DNA of 19,841 bases, taken from Ignavibacteriales bacterium. GTDB taxonomy: Bacteria > Bacteroidota > Ignavibacteria > Ignavibacteriales > Ignavibacteriaceae. The translations under genes were made by a program, and so were the position numbers. The notes under the pieces were generated by a model. That model worked only from the letters and a program-made list of their open reading frames with translations, was not told where the DNA came from and ran no database searches. Each line of letters begins with the position of its first letter. The stretch's first letter is position 1. Location: assembly GCA_016709155.1 (NCBI GenBank), contig JADJEI010000009.1, forward strand, positions 1 through 19,841, given 5' to 3'. Positions 1 through 7,223 of the stretch are shown one piece after another.

Positions 1-63
1 ATGCCTGAATTTGATTCAATGAGTGAAAAAGAATTAGATGAGTATATTGACAGTAGAAGATAA
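1..63 (+). CDS. short ORF ahead of terminase; possibly the displaced terminase N-terminus or the end of an upstream gene
   Basis: A 20-codon frame reads MPEFDSMSEKELDEYIDSRR and stops at TAA 61-63. It overlaps the terminase frame by 26 bases. The charged helical sequence ELDEYIDS resembles the short leader seen before the first conserved block in related terminases, so it may be the true terminase N-terminus put out of frame by an indel near 50-57. It could equally be the last codons of a gene that starts outside the window, such as a small terminase, since only this end is visible. No conserved domain can be recognised at this length. Confidence 0.3.
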   Translation: MPEFDSMSEKELDEYIDSRR

Positions 64-1366
64 GGCACATTTAGCCAAAGCGATTTATGCGAGGGAGCAA
101 AGAAAGAGGGTCAACCCGCTTATTTACTTCAATCCACAGGATTATCAATTAAATTTCCATTTATCAAAGAAGAAAAATAAAGGCGTGTTCGGTGGGAATA
201 GAAGCGGCAAAACAATCAATGGCGCAAAATTAGTTATACAGGCTTGCATAGATAATCCTGGATTTGATTGCTGGGGTGCAACGTGGGCGGATATGTTAGT
301 GCCGATTTTAGAAAAGGCTTATTGGGATTTATTACCTAAAGATGGGACGGTTAAATATGTGCGCTGGACTGAACAAAGAGGATTCGCAAATAAAATAATA
401 ATCTTTAGGAACGGTTCAAAGATAAGATTTAAAACTTACGATCAAGGCAGGGAGTCATTTCAGGGAGCAAAAAAAGACATAATCCATTTAGACGAAGAAC
501 CACCGGAGGACATAACTAACGAATGCAAAGCAAGGTTAATTGACACAGCCGGAACTCTGTTAAGAACAATGACACCACTTGACGGGATTACTTATACTTA
601 TGATGAGATGGTTGTTAATGACAAAAAAGACGATGAAATAGAATATTGGTTTTGGGATAGCTCACAGAATAAATACATAGATCAAATAACATTAGATAGA
701 ACAATCGGGAGTTACGCAGCCAAAGAAGCGGAAGTAAGAAAGACGGGGCACTTTATAAACTTGACCTCCGGCGCGGCTTATTATCCATTCAATGATGAGA
801 ATATTATAGACAAATTCGATTATATGAATTATAGACCGCTGGAAATTAGTTGCGATTTTAACGTAGATTTAATGAGCTGGCATATAGGACAAGAAAGAGA
901 GGGCAAAGATTATACTTTTTCTTTTGTCGAGTTAGAAGGGCAGGCAAACACTGATTTACTTTGCCAAATGCTTAAAAACAAATATGATAACCATCAAGGC
1001 GGATGGATATTCTATGGCGATATTTCAGGATCACAAAGACGACCGGAATCAAGCAGGACCAACTGGGCAATAATTAAAGAACACTTTCCAAGTGCGCAAA
1101 TTTATTATCAGAATATCCCGAACATAAAAGACAGAGTTGATGCAACAAACGCAAGAATTAAAAACAGTAAGAATGAAATGTTTTATTTTATAACAAAAGA
1201 CTGTAAAAGACTAATAAAAGATTACAGACAAGTAACTTGGGAAATGCTAATCAACAAACAAAAAGCTGGCAAATTAACTCACGCCTCCGATGGAGAAACT
1301 TACAAGATGTTTTGGAAGTATGATTTAAGAGGCAAGGCAAAAACCAAACAATACAACTTACAATAA
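38..1366 (+). CDS. terL: phage terminase large subunit (packaging ATPase and nuclease)
   Basis: This 442-residue protein has the full terminase layout. Walker A is GGNRSGKT at residues 52-59. Walker B with the catalytic acid is IIHLDEEPP at 148-156. A coupling motif LLRTMTPLDG lies at 174-183. The C-terminal RNase H-like nuclease has candidate metal ligands Asp273 (SCDFNVD), Asp328 (FYGDIS) and Asp418 (HASDGETY). Family knowledge: TerL docks on the portal, drives DNA into the prohead with ATP and cuts the concatemer. The length is usual for TerL. The ATG at 38 directly follows an in-frame TAG and has no good Shine-Dalgarno site, so the native start may lie upstream in another frame (see 1-63). 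The motif set is complete, so the enzyme is probably active. Confidence 0.95.
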   Translation: MSILTVEDKAHLAKAIYAREQRKRVNPLIYFNPQDYQLNFHLSKKKNKGVFGGNRSGKTINGAKLVIQACIDNPGFDCWGATWADMLVPILEKAYWDLLPKDGTVKYVRWTEQRGFANKIIIFRNGSKIRFKTYDQGRESFQGAKKDIIHLDEEPPEDITNECKARLIDTAGTLLRTMTPLDGITYTYDEMVVNDKKDDEIEYWFWDSSQNKYIDQITLDRTIGSYAAKEAEVRKTGHFINLTSGAAYYPFNDENIIDKFDYMNYRPLEISCDFNVDLMSWHIGQEREGKDYTFSFVELEGQANTDLLCQMLKNKYDNHQGGWIFYGDISGSQRRPESSRTNWAIIKEHFPSAQIYYQNIPNIKDRVDATNARIKNSKNEMFYFITKDCKRLIKDYRQVTWEMLINKQKAGKLTHASDGETYKMFWKYDLRGKAKTKQYNLQ

Positions 1367-1368
1367 TT

Positions 1369-1697
1369 ATGAAAACATTATTATTCTTTCTGTTTTCTGT
1401 TTTGATATGGCACAAAACCCCGATAAGAGTGCCAGTTTCCACTTGACTACTTACACAATAACAGGCAGCGCAGATTATACGGAAGGCGCAGGCTTGGGAT
1501 ATTATGAATATCAGCCTAAACTTAATTTTAAGTTTGAGGTTAAATATCCGATTAGTGATTTTACTATTTCCGCATTTTACCAGACTCAGGTGATTAAAAC
1601 AGATTTCACTACTAAGTATTATTTTTATAATAATAAAAGTAGCTAAAACGGTTCAATGCAGACTTACGGAACAACAATAAGCTATTATCTAAAGTAA
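1369..1697 (+). CDS. small exported beta-rich protein, possibly outer-membrane barrel-like; frame broken twice
   Basis: The ATG at 1369 opens a signal peptide (MKTLLFFLFSVLI) that continues as AQNPDKSASF one frame over, implying a one-base loss near 1405-1409. The mature part alternates polar and hydrophobic residues and is rich in Tyr, Thr and Phe, for example KFEVKYPISDFTISAFYQTQ, as in beta strands of outer membrane proteins. A TAA at 1644-1646 interrupts the same frame, which then stays open for 16 codons (ending TISYYLK) to a TAA at 1695-1697 that overlaps the next ATG. Restored length is about 109 residues, short for an eight-stranded barrel. Lambda-type phages carry moron genes such as lom and bor for exported proteins, so a host-surface role is possible. 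No family is recognised, and a plain periplasmic protein is equally likely. Confidence 0.5.
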
Positions 1698-2446
1698 TGG
1701 ACATAATAGAATTATTCTTAGCAGACCTTGACAAATTAAGCCTCGAATATATTTTGAGGATGCAGCAAGTCTTTGCTTCCGGCGCAAGCGATGTTGAACT
1801 TGCGATATTGATAAGTGAGACCAACTTCTTCCAAGAGTTCATAGGCGCAGAGTTTGACGGAAGGATAAACAAATTTCTTGACGAGTATGACGATCAAGTA
1901 GCTTTGTTGATTAAGCAAGCTCAAGAAAAGGGATTGGACAATATCAACAAAGTCAACCTTGCAAACTTGGAAACATTAAAAGAATTAGATTTAGCTAAGA
2001 TATTAAGACGGGCAGAAGATTTTGATGGTGAAGTCAGGGCTGAATTATTGAGGCAGGTTATAACAGGCAAAAGCTCAAAACAAATCACTGATTCTGTTTT
2101 GCCGAACATCCAAAGCGAAATGAAGTTTGCTCCGAGTTGGTTCGCTTCTGCTCTTAATACATCATATCAAAACTATAACGCAACAGCGACGGAGACTTTA
2201 TTTGAAGATGAGCCAGACGCTAAGTTTTACTTTGATGAACCAAATGATGCAAGAGTGAGACCAGCTTGCAGGTATGCTTTAGAATTATTTAAGACTAAAT
2301 ACAAAGACGGCTTAACGGTAAAAGAAATAAACGCTGGGGCAATACCTTACATAAACGCAAAAGGAGTTATTGACACGACACAAAAATATGACTTTGTAAG
2401 TAGAGGCGGGTTTAACTGCCGCCACCAGTGGAAATTAAAACTATGA
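1697..2446 (+). CDS. MuF-type minor head (head morphogenesis) protein
   Basis: This 249-residue protein has a helical N-terminal two thirds and a C-terminal MuF-type core. Seen: DARVRPACRYALELF at about 184-198 and the closing block GGFNCRHQW at 237-245, giving the Cys191, Cys241, His243 pattern that marks the SPP1 gp7/Mu gpF family. Family knowledge: these proteins bind the portal, are packaged in small copy number and help DNA exit or head assembly. The start overlaps the previous stop (TAATG), which suggests translational coupling. In SPP1 and Mu the MuF gene follows the portal; here it precedes the portal by about 1.2 kb. Toxin-type extensions sometimes fused to MuF domains are absent, as the protein ends six residues after the Cys-His block. 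Confidence 0.8.
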   Translation: MDIIELFLADLDKLSLEYILRMQQVFASGASDVELAILISETNFFQEFIGAEFDGRINKFLDEYDDQVALLIKQAQEKGLDNINKVNLANLETLKELDLAKILRRAEDFDGEVRAELLRQVITGKSSKQITDSVLPNIQSEMKFAPSWFASALNTSYQNYNATATETLFEDEPDAKFYFDEPNDARVRPACRYALELFKTKYKDGLTVKEINAGAIPYINAKGVIDTTQKYDFVSRGGFNCRHQWKLKL

Positions 2447-3019
2447 TGAAAGCAGAAGACATAGTAAAGTTACCTCCTAAGCTGTTTAAGTTCTTAGCGA
2501 ATGGACACGAGACAAAATAAAAGAAGATGCTTTGCAAGGCATATTCCAAAACAATGTCCAAAATTCGCAACTAAGTGAGAAATATAAAAGGCAGAAGGGG
2601 AACTTTATGAAACGGTTCACGAAGGGCGGGAAAGCAAAAGACTTTGACCCATCGCAGGATTTCAGAGGTAAAAGACTTTACGGAAAGAAAACTAAAACCA
2701 ACAAAGGTAGCAACATTAGCAGCTTAAAAGGCATATCAATAAAATCAAATGAAACAAGATTTTCCAATATGTACTTAACAGGTCAGACATTGACTCAATT
2801 ACACAAAGCATTATTAGTACAGGTGGGGCTAATACTGGGTTTATATTATCATTCAATCCAAGAGACACAGGTAAAATTTTAGGCAATAGAGACAAATATG
2901 GCAGAGACTTAGTGAACATCAGAGAAAAGAACCTTGAGTTTATACAAGCCGAAATAGAGAAAGAGTTAGACCACAGCATAGACAAGTTCACAAAAGAAAG
3001 TTTAACAATTAATATTTAA
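2443..3019 (+). CDS. probable head or neck structural protein; two frameshifts
   Basis: The ATG at 2443 (or the next codon at 2446) overlaps the MuF stop. Three consecutive frames make one protein of about 192 residues. It starts MKAEDIVKLPPKLFKFLA, moves to the next frame at about 2500 (WTRDKIKEDALQGIFQ), then again at about 2782 (SDIDSITQSII), ending FTKESLTINI at TAA 3017-3019. Both breaks are cured by adding one base, at AA and at GG. The basic middle (GKRLYGKKTKTNKG) and the segment FILSFNPRDTGKILGNRDKY followed by a long helix recall small virion proteins of the HK97 gp10 or neck kind, but I cannot assign a family. The position beside MuF and the portal supports a head or connector role. 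A genuine pseudogene is the alternative to sequence error. Confidence 0.55.
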
Positions 3020-3020
3020 C

Positions 3021-3051
3021 TTGACAATGAATTTATATTTAATTACTTTTG
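3021..3051 (+). promoter_or_regulatory. intergenic promoter, TTGACA - 17 bp - TACTTTTG
   Basis: A perfect TTGACA lies at 3021-3026 and TACTTTTG at 3044-3051, 17 bases apart. The second box fits the Bacteroidota -7 consensus TAnnTTTG, and its first six bases also serve as a weak sigma70 -10 box. It starts one base after the stop codon of the gene before it. Expected transcription start is about 3057-3059, at or almost on the ATG at 3059. Confidence 0.65.
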
Positions 3052-3058
3052 CACATAA

Positions 3059-3193
3059 ATGTTAGAAGCATTATTGAAACTTCTGATAACATTAAAATTC
3101 TCCCCTCCTTCGGGATTCGGGGAAACAGTAATTAAATGGAATAACAATAAAATAGTTTCCGTTTCAATAAAGAATGATATTTTAATAAAATAG
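3059..3193 (+). CDS. 44-residue small protein in an independent transcription unit, weakly DUF2292-like
   Basis: The frame begins MLEALLKLLITLKF, a predicted helix, followed by GFGETVIKWNNNKIVSVSIK, which looks like a beta hairpin with a turn at NNN. The helix-then-hairpin pattern, with an ETVIKWNNNKIVSVSI strand pair, resembles small DUF2292-type proteins, but I recall that pattern without a search and it is tentative. There is no Shine-Dalgarno site, and the predicted transcription start is at or next to the ATG, so it would be read from a leaderless or nearly leaderless message. A promoter precedes it and a strong terminator follows 27 bases after the stop. The placing of one gene with its own signals between virion genes is that of a phage moron. 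The region could instead act as an RNA. Confidence 0.45.
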   Translation: MLEALLKLLITLKFSPPSGFGETVIKWNNNKIVSVSIKNDILIK

Positions 3194-3220
3194 TTTAATA
3201 CATAAACGTACTTAAAACAT

Positions 3221-3260
3221 AAGGCGTTATTCATCTTAATCGGTGGATAACGCTTTTTTA
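3221..3260 (+). terminator. intrinsic terminator between the small unit and the portal block
   Basis: GCGTTAT (3224-3230) pairs perfectly with ATAACGC (3247-3253) around a 16-base loop, and six T residues (3254-3259) follow at once. Three more A/G-T pairs extend the base. The T tract is on one side only, so it works for + strand transcription. The next gene starts 15 bases on at 3275, so read-through or antitermination is needed if the portal block is transcribed from upstream. Confidence 0.8.
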
Positions 3261-3274
3261 TTTATAGGCAAAAG

Positions 3275-3694
3275 ATGAAGAAAATAATATTGTTAGTTGG
3301 GTTGTTTGTTTCGGTTTCTTTGGCACAGAACCTAACTTATGAAACGGTTACAGTGGATTCAGCCGATTCTACAATAACGATTGATTTAGGGGTGGACTAC
3401 AACGCAGTTAGTGCTGATTATGCAGGAGGCAACGAGTTCAGAGTGATCGGACTTTTATTCTCCGGTACTTGGACTAATACGTCTTTAACCGTTAAAGCTA
3501 ACATTGATGGCGTGGAGCTTACCCACTACACAGTTAAAGACAGAGACGGCACAGCCTTAACAATAACTATGGCGACAAATGTTTGGGTTTATCTCAAGCC
3601 AACAGAATTCGCAGGTATGAGGTATATTGAGTTAAGCTCAACAACTCCCGAAGGTGATACAAGAACTTTATACTTAATTAAACGCCAATATTAA
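3275..3694 (+). CDS. signal-peptide-bearing phage beta-sandwich protein upstream of portal
   Basis: Residues 1-18 (MKKIILLVGLFVSVSLAQ) are a clear Sec signal peptide with a likely cut after Ala17 or Gln18. The remaining 120 residues are beta-rich, and the stretch from FRVIGLLFSGTWTNTSLTVK through VYLKPTEFAGMRYIELSS to TLYLIKR follows a pattern I recognise from many phage proteins: a 'GI..p..WT...LT......DG..' start and a 'l.p..FaG.RYl.lrS' end. These sandwich modules are thought to decorate heads or fibres. A secretion signal on such a module is odd, because virion proteins normally assemble in the cytoplasm. It has TAGG a few bases ahead of the ATG as a weak ribosome site and its stop overlaps the portal start (TAATG). 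No cysteine is present. The exact role is unknown. Confidence 0.7.
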   Translation: MKKIILLVGLFVSVSLAQNLTYETVTVDSADSTITIDLGVDYNAVSADYAGGNEFRVIGLLFSGTWTNTSLTVKANIDGVELTHYTVKDRDGTALTITMATNVWVYLKPTEFAGMRYIELSSTTPEGDTRTLYLIKRQY

Positions 3695-5160
3695 TGCGTG
3701 ATTTAGACTTAGCCTATAAAGGCTGGCTTTACGAGCAGAATAAATTAAGAATAAAAGAGCAGGAAAAACAGTATGCTTATTATTCAGGTAATGAGAATAA
3801 AATATTAAAATATTTAGATGATGCTTTAAGTTTGAACTATCCATCTGACCATATCGCTGAAATGCAAAAATACTATTTGCCATTGACTAAGAAAATAATT
3901 AATCAAATGGCAGTGGTTTATAAAGAACCGGCGAAGAGGTCTTTTGAAGAGGAAGTGATAACAGAAGAATATGGTTTAATGTTACCGGATAACATAAACA
4001 CGATTGATAAAAGAGCACATAGATTCAGCAAACTTTCAAATGTATCTTTAACTTTTGTGGGGATAGACAAAAAGCAAAAGAAAATTAAATACTGGGTTGA
4101 ACCCACGTATAAATATACGGTTGAAGTTGACGAAGATATGGAACTTACAAGAGTGACCTATCCAAAATACTATACTGATGACAAAGGCGAAGATCAACTT
4201 TATACAGTGGTATGGACTGACAAAGACCATTACTTACTTGATGAGTTTGGCAATGACAAAGCGATAAAAGACAATAAGAAAATGCTAAATCCTTATGGAG
4301 TCATTCCATTTGCAGATTTAATTATTGACCAAGGTGAAGGCTACTGGGGTGAAGGACAAAACGATATTATAAATGTCAATGAAAAAGTTAATGTACTCCT
4401 GACGAAACTTATCACAAACGATTTAATATTAGGTACTGAAGGGACTGACGTAGCAATCAATCTTGAACTAAATAAAAAAGGCAGTGTAGAAAACCAAATA
4501 AGGAAACTCAAACGTGGGGTGAAATATCCAATCGTTGTAGAGAATGCAAGGTCTGACGGTGGTCTGTTAGCGCCTTCACTTACTAATGTTGCGCACGATC
4601 TACACATTACCGAAATAATGGATTTCATAGAGACAGAAGTAAACCATATTTCAACACTCAAAGGATTAAGAGCGGGTGATATTCTTTCAGCGGTTAAAGA
4701 CACTTCTGATTATCAAAAGATAATGGATTCTTTAACGCAAATGGAAATGCGCAGAGACGATTATGACCCCTGCCGAACCTATGAGAAGAAAAGATTTGAG
4801 ATCACTAAAACGGTGTGGAACACTCACGCCCAAGAATTAGGCGCTAAAGAGTTTGATAACAAAGATTTTAGTTTGATAATTGACTTTGCTGAGATAGAAG
4901 TCCATAAAACAATTCAAGACGAACAACTTGAAAACGAATTTGGGTTGAAGTATAATCTTTCAACTCCGGTAGATTGGTTAAGGAAGAAAAACCCGGACTT
5001 AACAAAGGAAGATGCTGAAAAACAGATTGAAGAAAATAAGTCATACAATTCACAGTTTAGTCAAAAACCAATGTCGAAATTAGAAGAACTTTTGAACAAA
5101 AATAAAACAGGAGTGGAAACTCCTGACGCAAATAAAATAATCTCGGAGAAGATAAAATGA
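3694..5160 (+). CDS. phage portal protein
   Basis: At 488 residues this has usual portal length and is the intact large gene between the terminase/MuF genes and the scaffold. The N-terminal part (YYSGNENKILKYLDD, then PLTKKIINQMAVVYKEPAKR) is the typical opening of SPP1 gp6-type portals, where a helical segment leads to the conserved 'ii...v.....P' region. The middle has beta strands around residues 125-210 (KYWVEPTYKYTVEV, LYTVVWTDKDHYLL) and a long helical stem-like stretch (WGEGQNDIINVNEKVNVLLT). The C-terminal 60 residues are polar and low in complexity. Family knowledge: twelve copies form the ring at one capsid vertex that receives TerL and the neck. Its start overlaps the previous stop and its end overlaps the scaffold start. 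Confidence 0.85.
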   Translation: MRDLDLAYKGWLYEQNKLRIKEQEKQYAYYSGNENKILKYLDDALSLNYPSDHIAEMQKYYLPLTKKIINQMAVVYKEPAKRSFEEEVITEEYGLMLPDNINTIDKRAHRFSKLSNVSLTFVGIDKKQKKIKYWVEPTYKYTVEVDEDMELTRVTYPKYYTDDKGEDQLYTVVWTDKDHYLLDEFGNDKAIKDNKKMLNPYGVIPFADLIIDQGEGYWGEGQNDIINVNEKVNVLLTKLITNDLILGTEGTDVAINLELNKKGSVENQIRKLKRGVKYPIVVENARSDGGLLAPSLTNVAHDLHITEIMDFIETEVNHISTLKGLRAGDILSAVKDTSDYQKIMDSLTQMEMRRDDYDPCRTYEKKRFEITKTVWNTHAQELGAKEFDNKDFSLIIDFAEIEVHKTIQDEQLENEFGLKYNLSTPVDWLRKKNPDLTKEDAEKQIEENKSYNSQFSQKPMSKLEELLNKNKTGVETPDANKIISEKIK

Positions 5161-5714
5161 AAATCTATGGAAATAGATTCTTTGAAGCACCAGAGGTAGG
5201 TGGTGGAAGCCCCGCTCCGGTTGTGGACACTGAAACACAGGCAAAATTAGCACGCCTCGAACATCTTGAAGCAGAAAACAAGGATTTGATTTCTCAAAGA
5301 GACAAATTGAAAGACGCTAAACGCAAAGAAGCCGAAGACAAATTAAAAGCTGACGGAGAATTACAAAAACTTCTTGATGCTAAAGAAGCTGAACTTTCAG
5401 GGTTAAAGCAAAAGGCGGATGCTTTCGAGGCTTTAAGGAACTCTGAAATAGAAGATGCTAAAAAGTCTCTCGGTGATAAATGGAATGACGATTATTCGTT
5501 ATTACCTTTACCAACTTTGCGAAAAACAGTTCAGTTACTGAACACTAAACCAATAGTGCCCGGAGGCGATAACGGCAGAGCAGATGACCCGCCGAAGATC
5601 GCTTTAACAGAGGCACAAAAAAAAGAAGCATACGAAAAGTTTCCCAATGCTACTAAAGAAAAAGCAGAGGAAGCTTGGTTCGATGTATTAAAATCACTCG
5701 GAAAAATAAAATAA
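5157..5714 (+). CDS. capsid scaffolding protein
   Basis: This 185-residue protein is strongly charged and mostly helical. Residues about 25-105 form a coiled coil of Lys, Glu, Asp, Ala and Leu (for example LARLEHLEAENKDLISQRDK). A Gly/Pro-rich linker near 133-148 (VPGGDNGRADDPP) follows, and a short basic C-terminal helix (TKEKAEEAWFDVLKSLGKIK) fits the region that binds the capsid protein in other scaffolds. It lies just before the decoration and major capsid genes, where scaffold genes normally sit, and overlaps the portal stop by ATGA. No protease motif or fused protease domain is visible, so prohead cleavage by a self-encoded enzyme is not indicated in this window. Confidence 0.8.
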   Translation: MKIYGNRFFEAPEVGGGSPAPVVDTETQAKLARLEHLEAENKDLISQRDKLKDAKRKEAEDKLKADGELQKLLDAKEAELSGLKQKADAFEALRNSEIEDAKKSLGDKWNDDYSLLPLPTLRKTVQLLNTKPIVPGGDNGRADDPPKIALTEAQKKEAYEKFPNATKEKAEEAWFDVLKSLGKIK

Positions 5715-5725
5715 GGAAAAGAGAA

Positions 5726-6223
5726 ATGTCAAGTTTAAAATATGGCTGTCTTGATCCCTGTCCTAAAACCAAAGAATATCCGGTAGCGGCTTCACAGTAT
5801 TTCCAGCACAATGGATTTACACCCGTTTACTTAGATTCAAGCGGTCATTTGACAGGAGCTTTAACAGCTACAACTACTTTGTGGGGTGTTGCTATAATCC
5901 CAAAGGCAGGGGTAATGCAACAAACACAAGTGACGATTACTGGCTTTCAAGTGCGACAGCAGGAGAAGATAAACTCCCTGTTGTGTTAGCGAAAGACGGT
6001 TACCAATTTTTAGCACCCGGAATAATCACCAGTTACCGCTGCAATGTTAGGCGGAGCTTGGGATATAATCGGCGTAAATAGTGCATCAACTCACTATGTA
6101 GATTTAGACACGTCTTCAACAGACGTAGTAATAGCAGTTGATCTGGGAACAAATGTTAAAGCCGATGCAGTTGCAACGGATGTAGTAGTAATCATTAACC
6201 CAGCTAAAATTCAAGCTGACTAA
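5726..6223 (+). CDS. probable capsid decoration/head protein; two compensating frameshifts
   Basis: The ATG at 5726 follows the ribosome site AAGGA. The frame runs MSSLKYGCLDPCPKTKEYPV through PVYLDSSGHLTGA to KAG, then needs one more G in the run of G at 5911-5914 to read NATNTSDDYWLSSATAGEDK. It moves back to the first frame near 6024-6028 to read PVTAAMLGGAWDIIGV and end INPAKIQAD at TAA 6221-6223. The restored length is about 165 residues. It is beta-rich with few charges, and sits directly before the major capsid gene. That position and composition are those of small head decoration or stabilising proteins; I do not recognise a named family. Both ends lie in one frame with only the middle shifted, which suggests two small sequence errors. 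Confidence 0.6.
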
Positions 6224-6227
6224 GGAG
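6222..6227 (+). promoter_or_regulatory. strong ribosome binding site of the major capsid gene
   Basis: AAGGAG lies seven bases before the ATG at 6235 and overlaps the stop codon of the gene before it. It is one of the best Shine-Dalgarno matches in the window and fits the high expression a capsid gene needs. Confidence 0.75.
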
Positions 6228-6234
6228 AATAACA

Positions 6235-7215
6235 ATGCCAGGATTTAGGAATCAATTCACAGAACTAATGCAGAAAAATCTGTATAAATGGTTTTTTGAA
6301 TCATACGATAAATTTGAGCCGGTTTACCCAAAAATCTTTCAAGTTGAGCCAATGTCGGGCGCTTTTGAAATGATGACAGTTGGAGTTGGACTCGGTGATT
6401 TGTCGGAAAGAAATGAAGGAGATGACATCGTAAGTGATAACATCTTAGAGGCTCAATCGGTAGTTATTAAAGCAAGAACCTTTTCAAGTTCTTTCTCAAT
6501 GAGTATGGAAGCCGTTGAAGATGCAGACCCTTCTAAATTAGACAATTTGATGAGAGCTACTGCCGCAGGGTGGGGCGAAAGAGTAATATCCACTAAGGAA
6601 AAATTTGCAGCTAAGATGTTCAATTACGGCGGATATACTTCCGGTCACGAGGTTTTCAATAACTCTTTGACTGGGGTAACTCCTGTTGTGGATGCAAGCG
6701 GAGATTTCATCTATACAGGTAAACCGTTCTTTGCTTTATCGGGTAATAACCACACTGCAAAAGACGGATCAACTTATTACAATTCATTAGGCGCTTTACC
6801 TTTGTCAAGTGCGAACCTTCAAACTGCTTACTCACTAATGACAGTCACAAATAACAGAGACGAGCGGGGTGGAATAGTAAGTTTGCAGCCTGACACGTTG
6901 TTGATACCCGGCGGGTTGCATTTCACAGCCAAGACACTACTCGAAAGTGAATTAGTGCCCGGAAGTGCTAACAATGACAAAAACGTTGTTAATGGTTTAA
7001 TAACTCCGATTGAATGGGCTTATTTAACCGATGCAGATGGATGGTTCTTAGGTAAGAAACAAGCGGGCTTAAAGTTCTACGAAAGAAAAGCTCCTGTAAT
7101 AGATTTCTACCAAAACGAAAGAAACAAAAAATACTACGCTACGATTGATGCAAGATTCGGAGCTGGTGTTTATAACTGGAGATATTGGTTAGCTTCTAAT
7201 ATTTCAACATCATAA
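6235..7215 (+). CDS. major capsid protein, HK97 fold, gpT-like
   Basis: This 326-residue protein has usual capsid length and no frame problems. The N-terminus (QKNLYKWFFESYDKFEPVYP) is a helix like the N-arm, followed by the 'GDLSERNEGDDI' loop and a long helical segment where KARTFSSSFSMSMEAVEDAD leads into the spine helix (RATAAGWGERVISTKEKFAA). The later blocks GKPFFALSGNNHT, SLQPDTLLIPGGLHF and FYERKAPVIDFYQNER match the order seen in Mu gpT-type heads: the 'g.plFs..H' segment, 'P..LlvP..l' and a C-terminal 'vd..q....k.y......fGa' stretch. Family knowledge: several hundred copies form the icosahedral shell. It follows the scaffold and decoration genes, as expected. Confidence 0.85.
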   Translation: MPGFRNQFTELMQKNLYKWFFESYDKFEPVYPKIFQVEPMSGAFEMMTVGVGLGDLSERNEGDDIVSDNILEAQSVVIKARTFSSSFSMSMEAVEDADPSKLDNLMRATAAGWGERVISTKEKFAAKMFNYGGYTSGHEVFNNSLTGVTPVVDASGDFIYTGKPFFALSGNNHTAKDGSTYYNSLGALPLSSANLQTAYSLMTVTNNRDERGGIVSLQPDTLLIPGGLHFTAKTLLESELVPGSANNDKNVVNGLITPIEWAYLTDADGWFLGKKQAGLKFYERKAPVIDFYQNERNKKYYATIDARFGAGVYNWRYWLASNISTS

Positions 7216-7223
7216 GGACTGAA

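Larger units (their letters stand above)
3058..3260 (+). ncRNA. candidate short structured transcript of about 200 nt (sRNA or small mRNA)
   Basis: The interval from the predicted start to the terminator folds locally. Hairpin 1 pairs ATGTTA (3059-3064) with TAACAT (3087-3092) and GAAG (3065-3068) with CTTC (3080-3083), leaving a TGA bulge. Hairpin 2 pairs TCCCC (3101-3105) with GGGGA (3119-3123) and TCC (3106-3108) with GGA (3113-3115) around a TTCG loop, with a TTC bulge. A competing pairing joins GGAAAC (3121-3126) to GTTTCC (3155-3160). Hairpin 2 also exposes CCTCC, which resembles an anti-Shine-Dalgarno core. Whether the product is an RNA, the 44-residue protein or both cannot be settled here. 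Confidence 0.3.
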
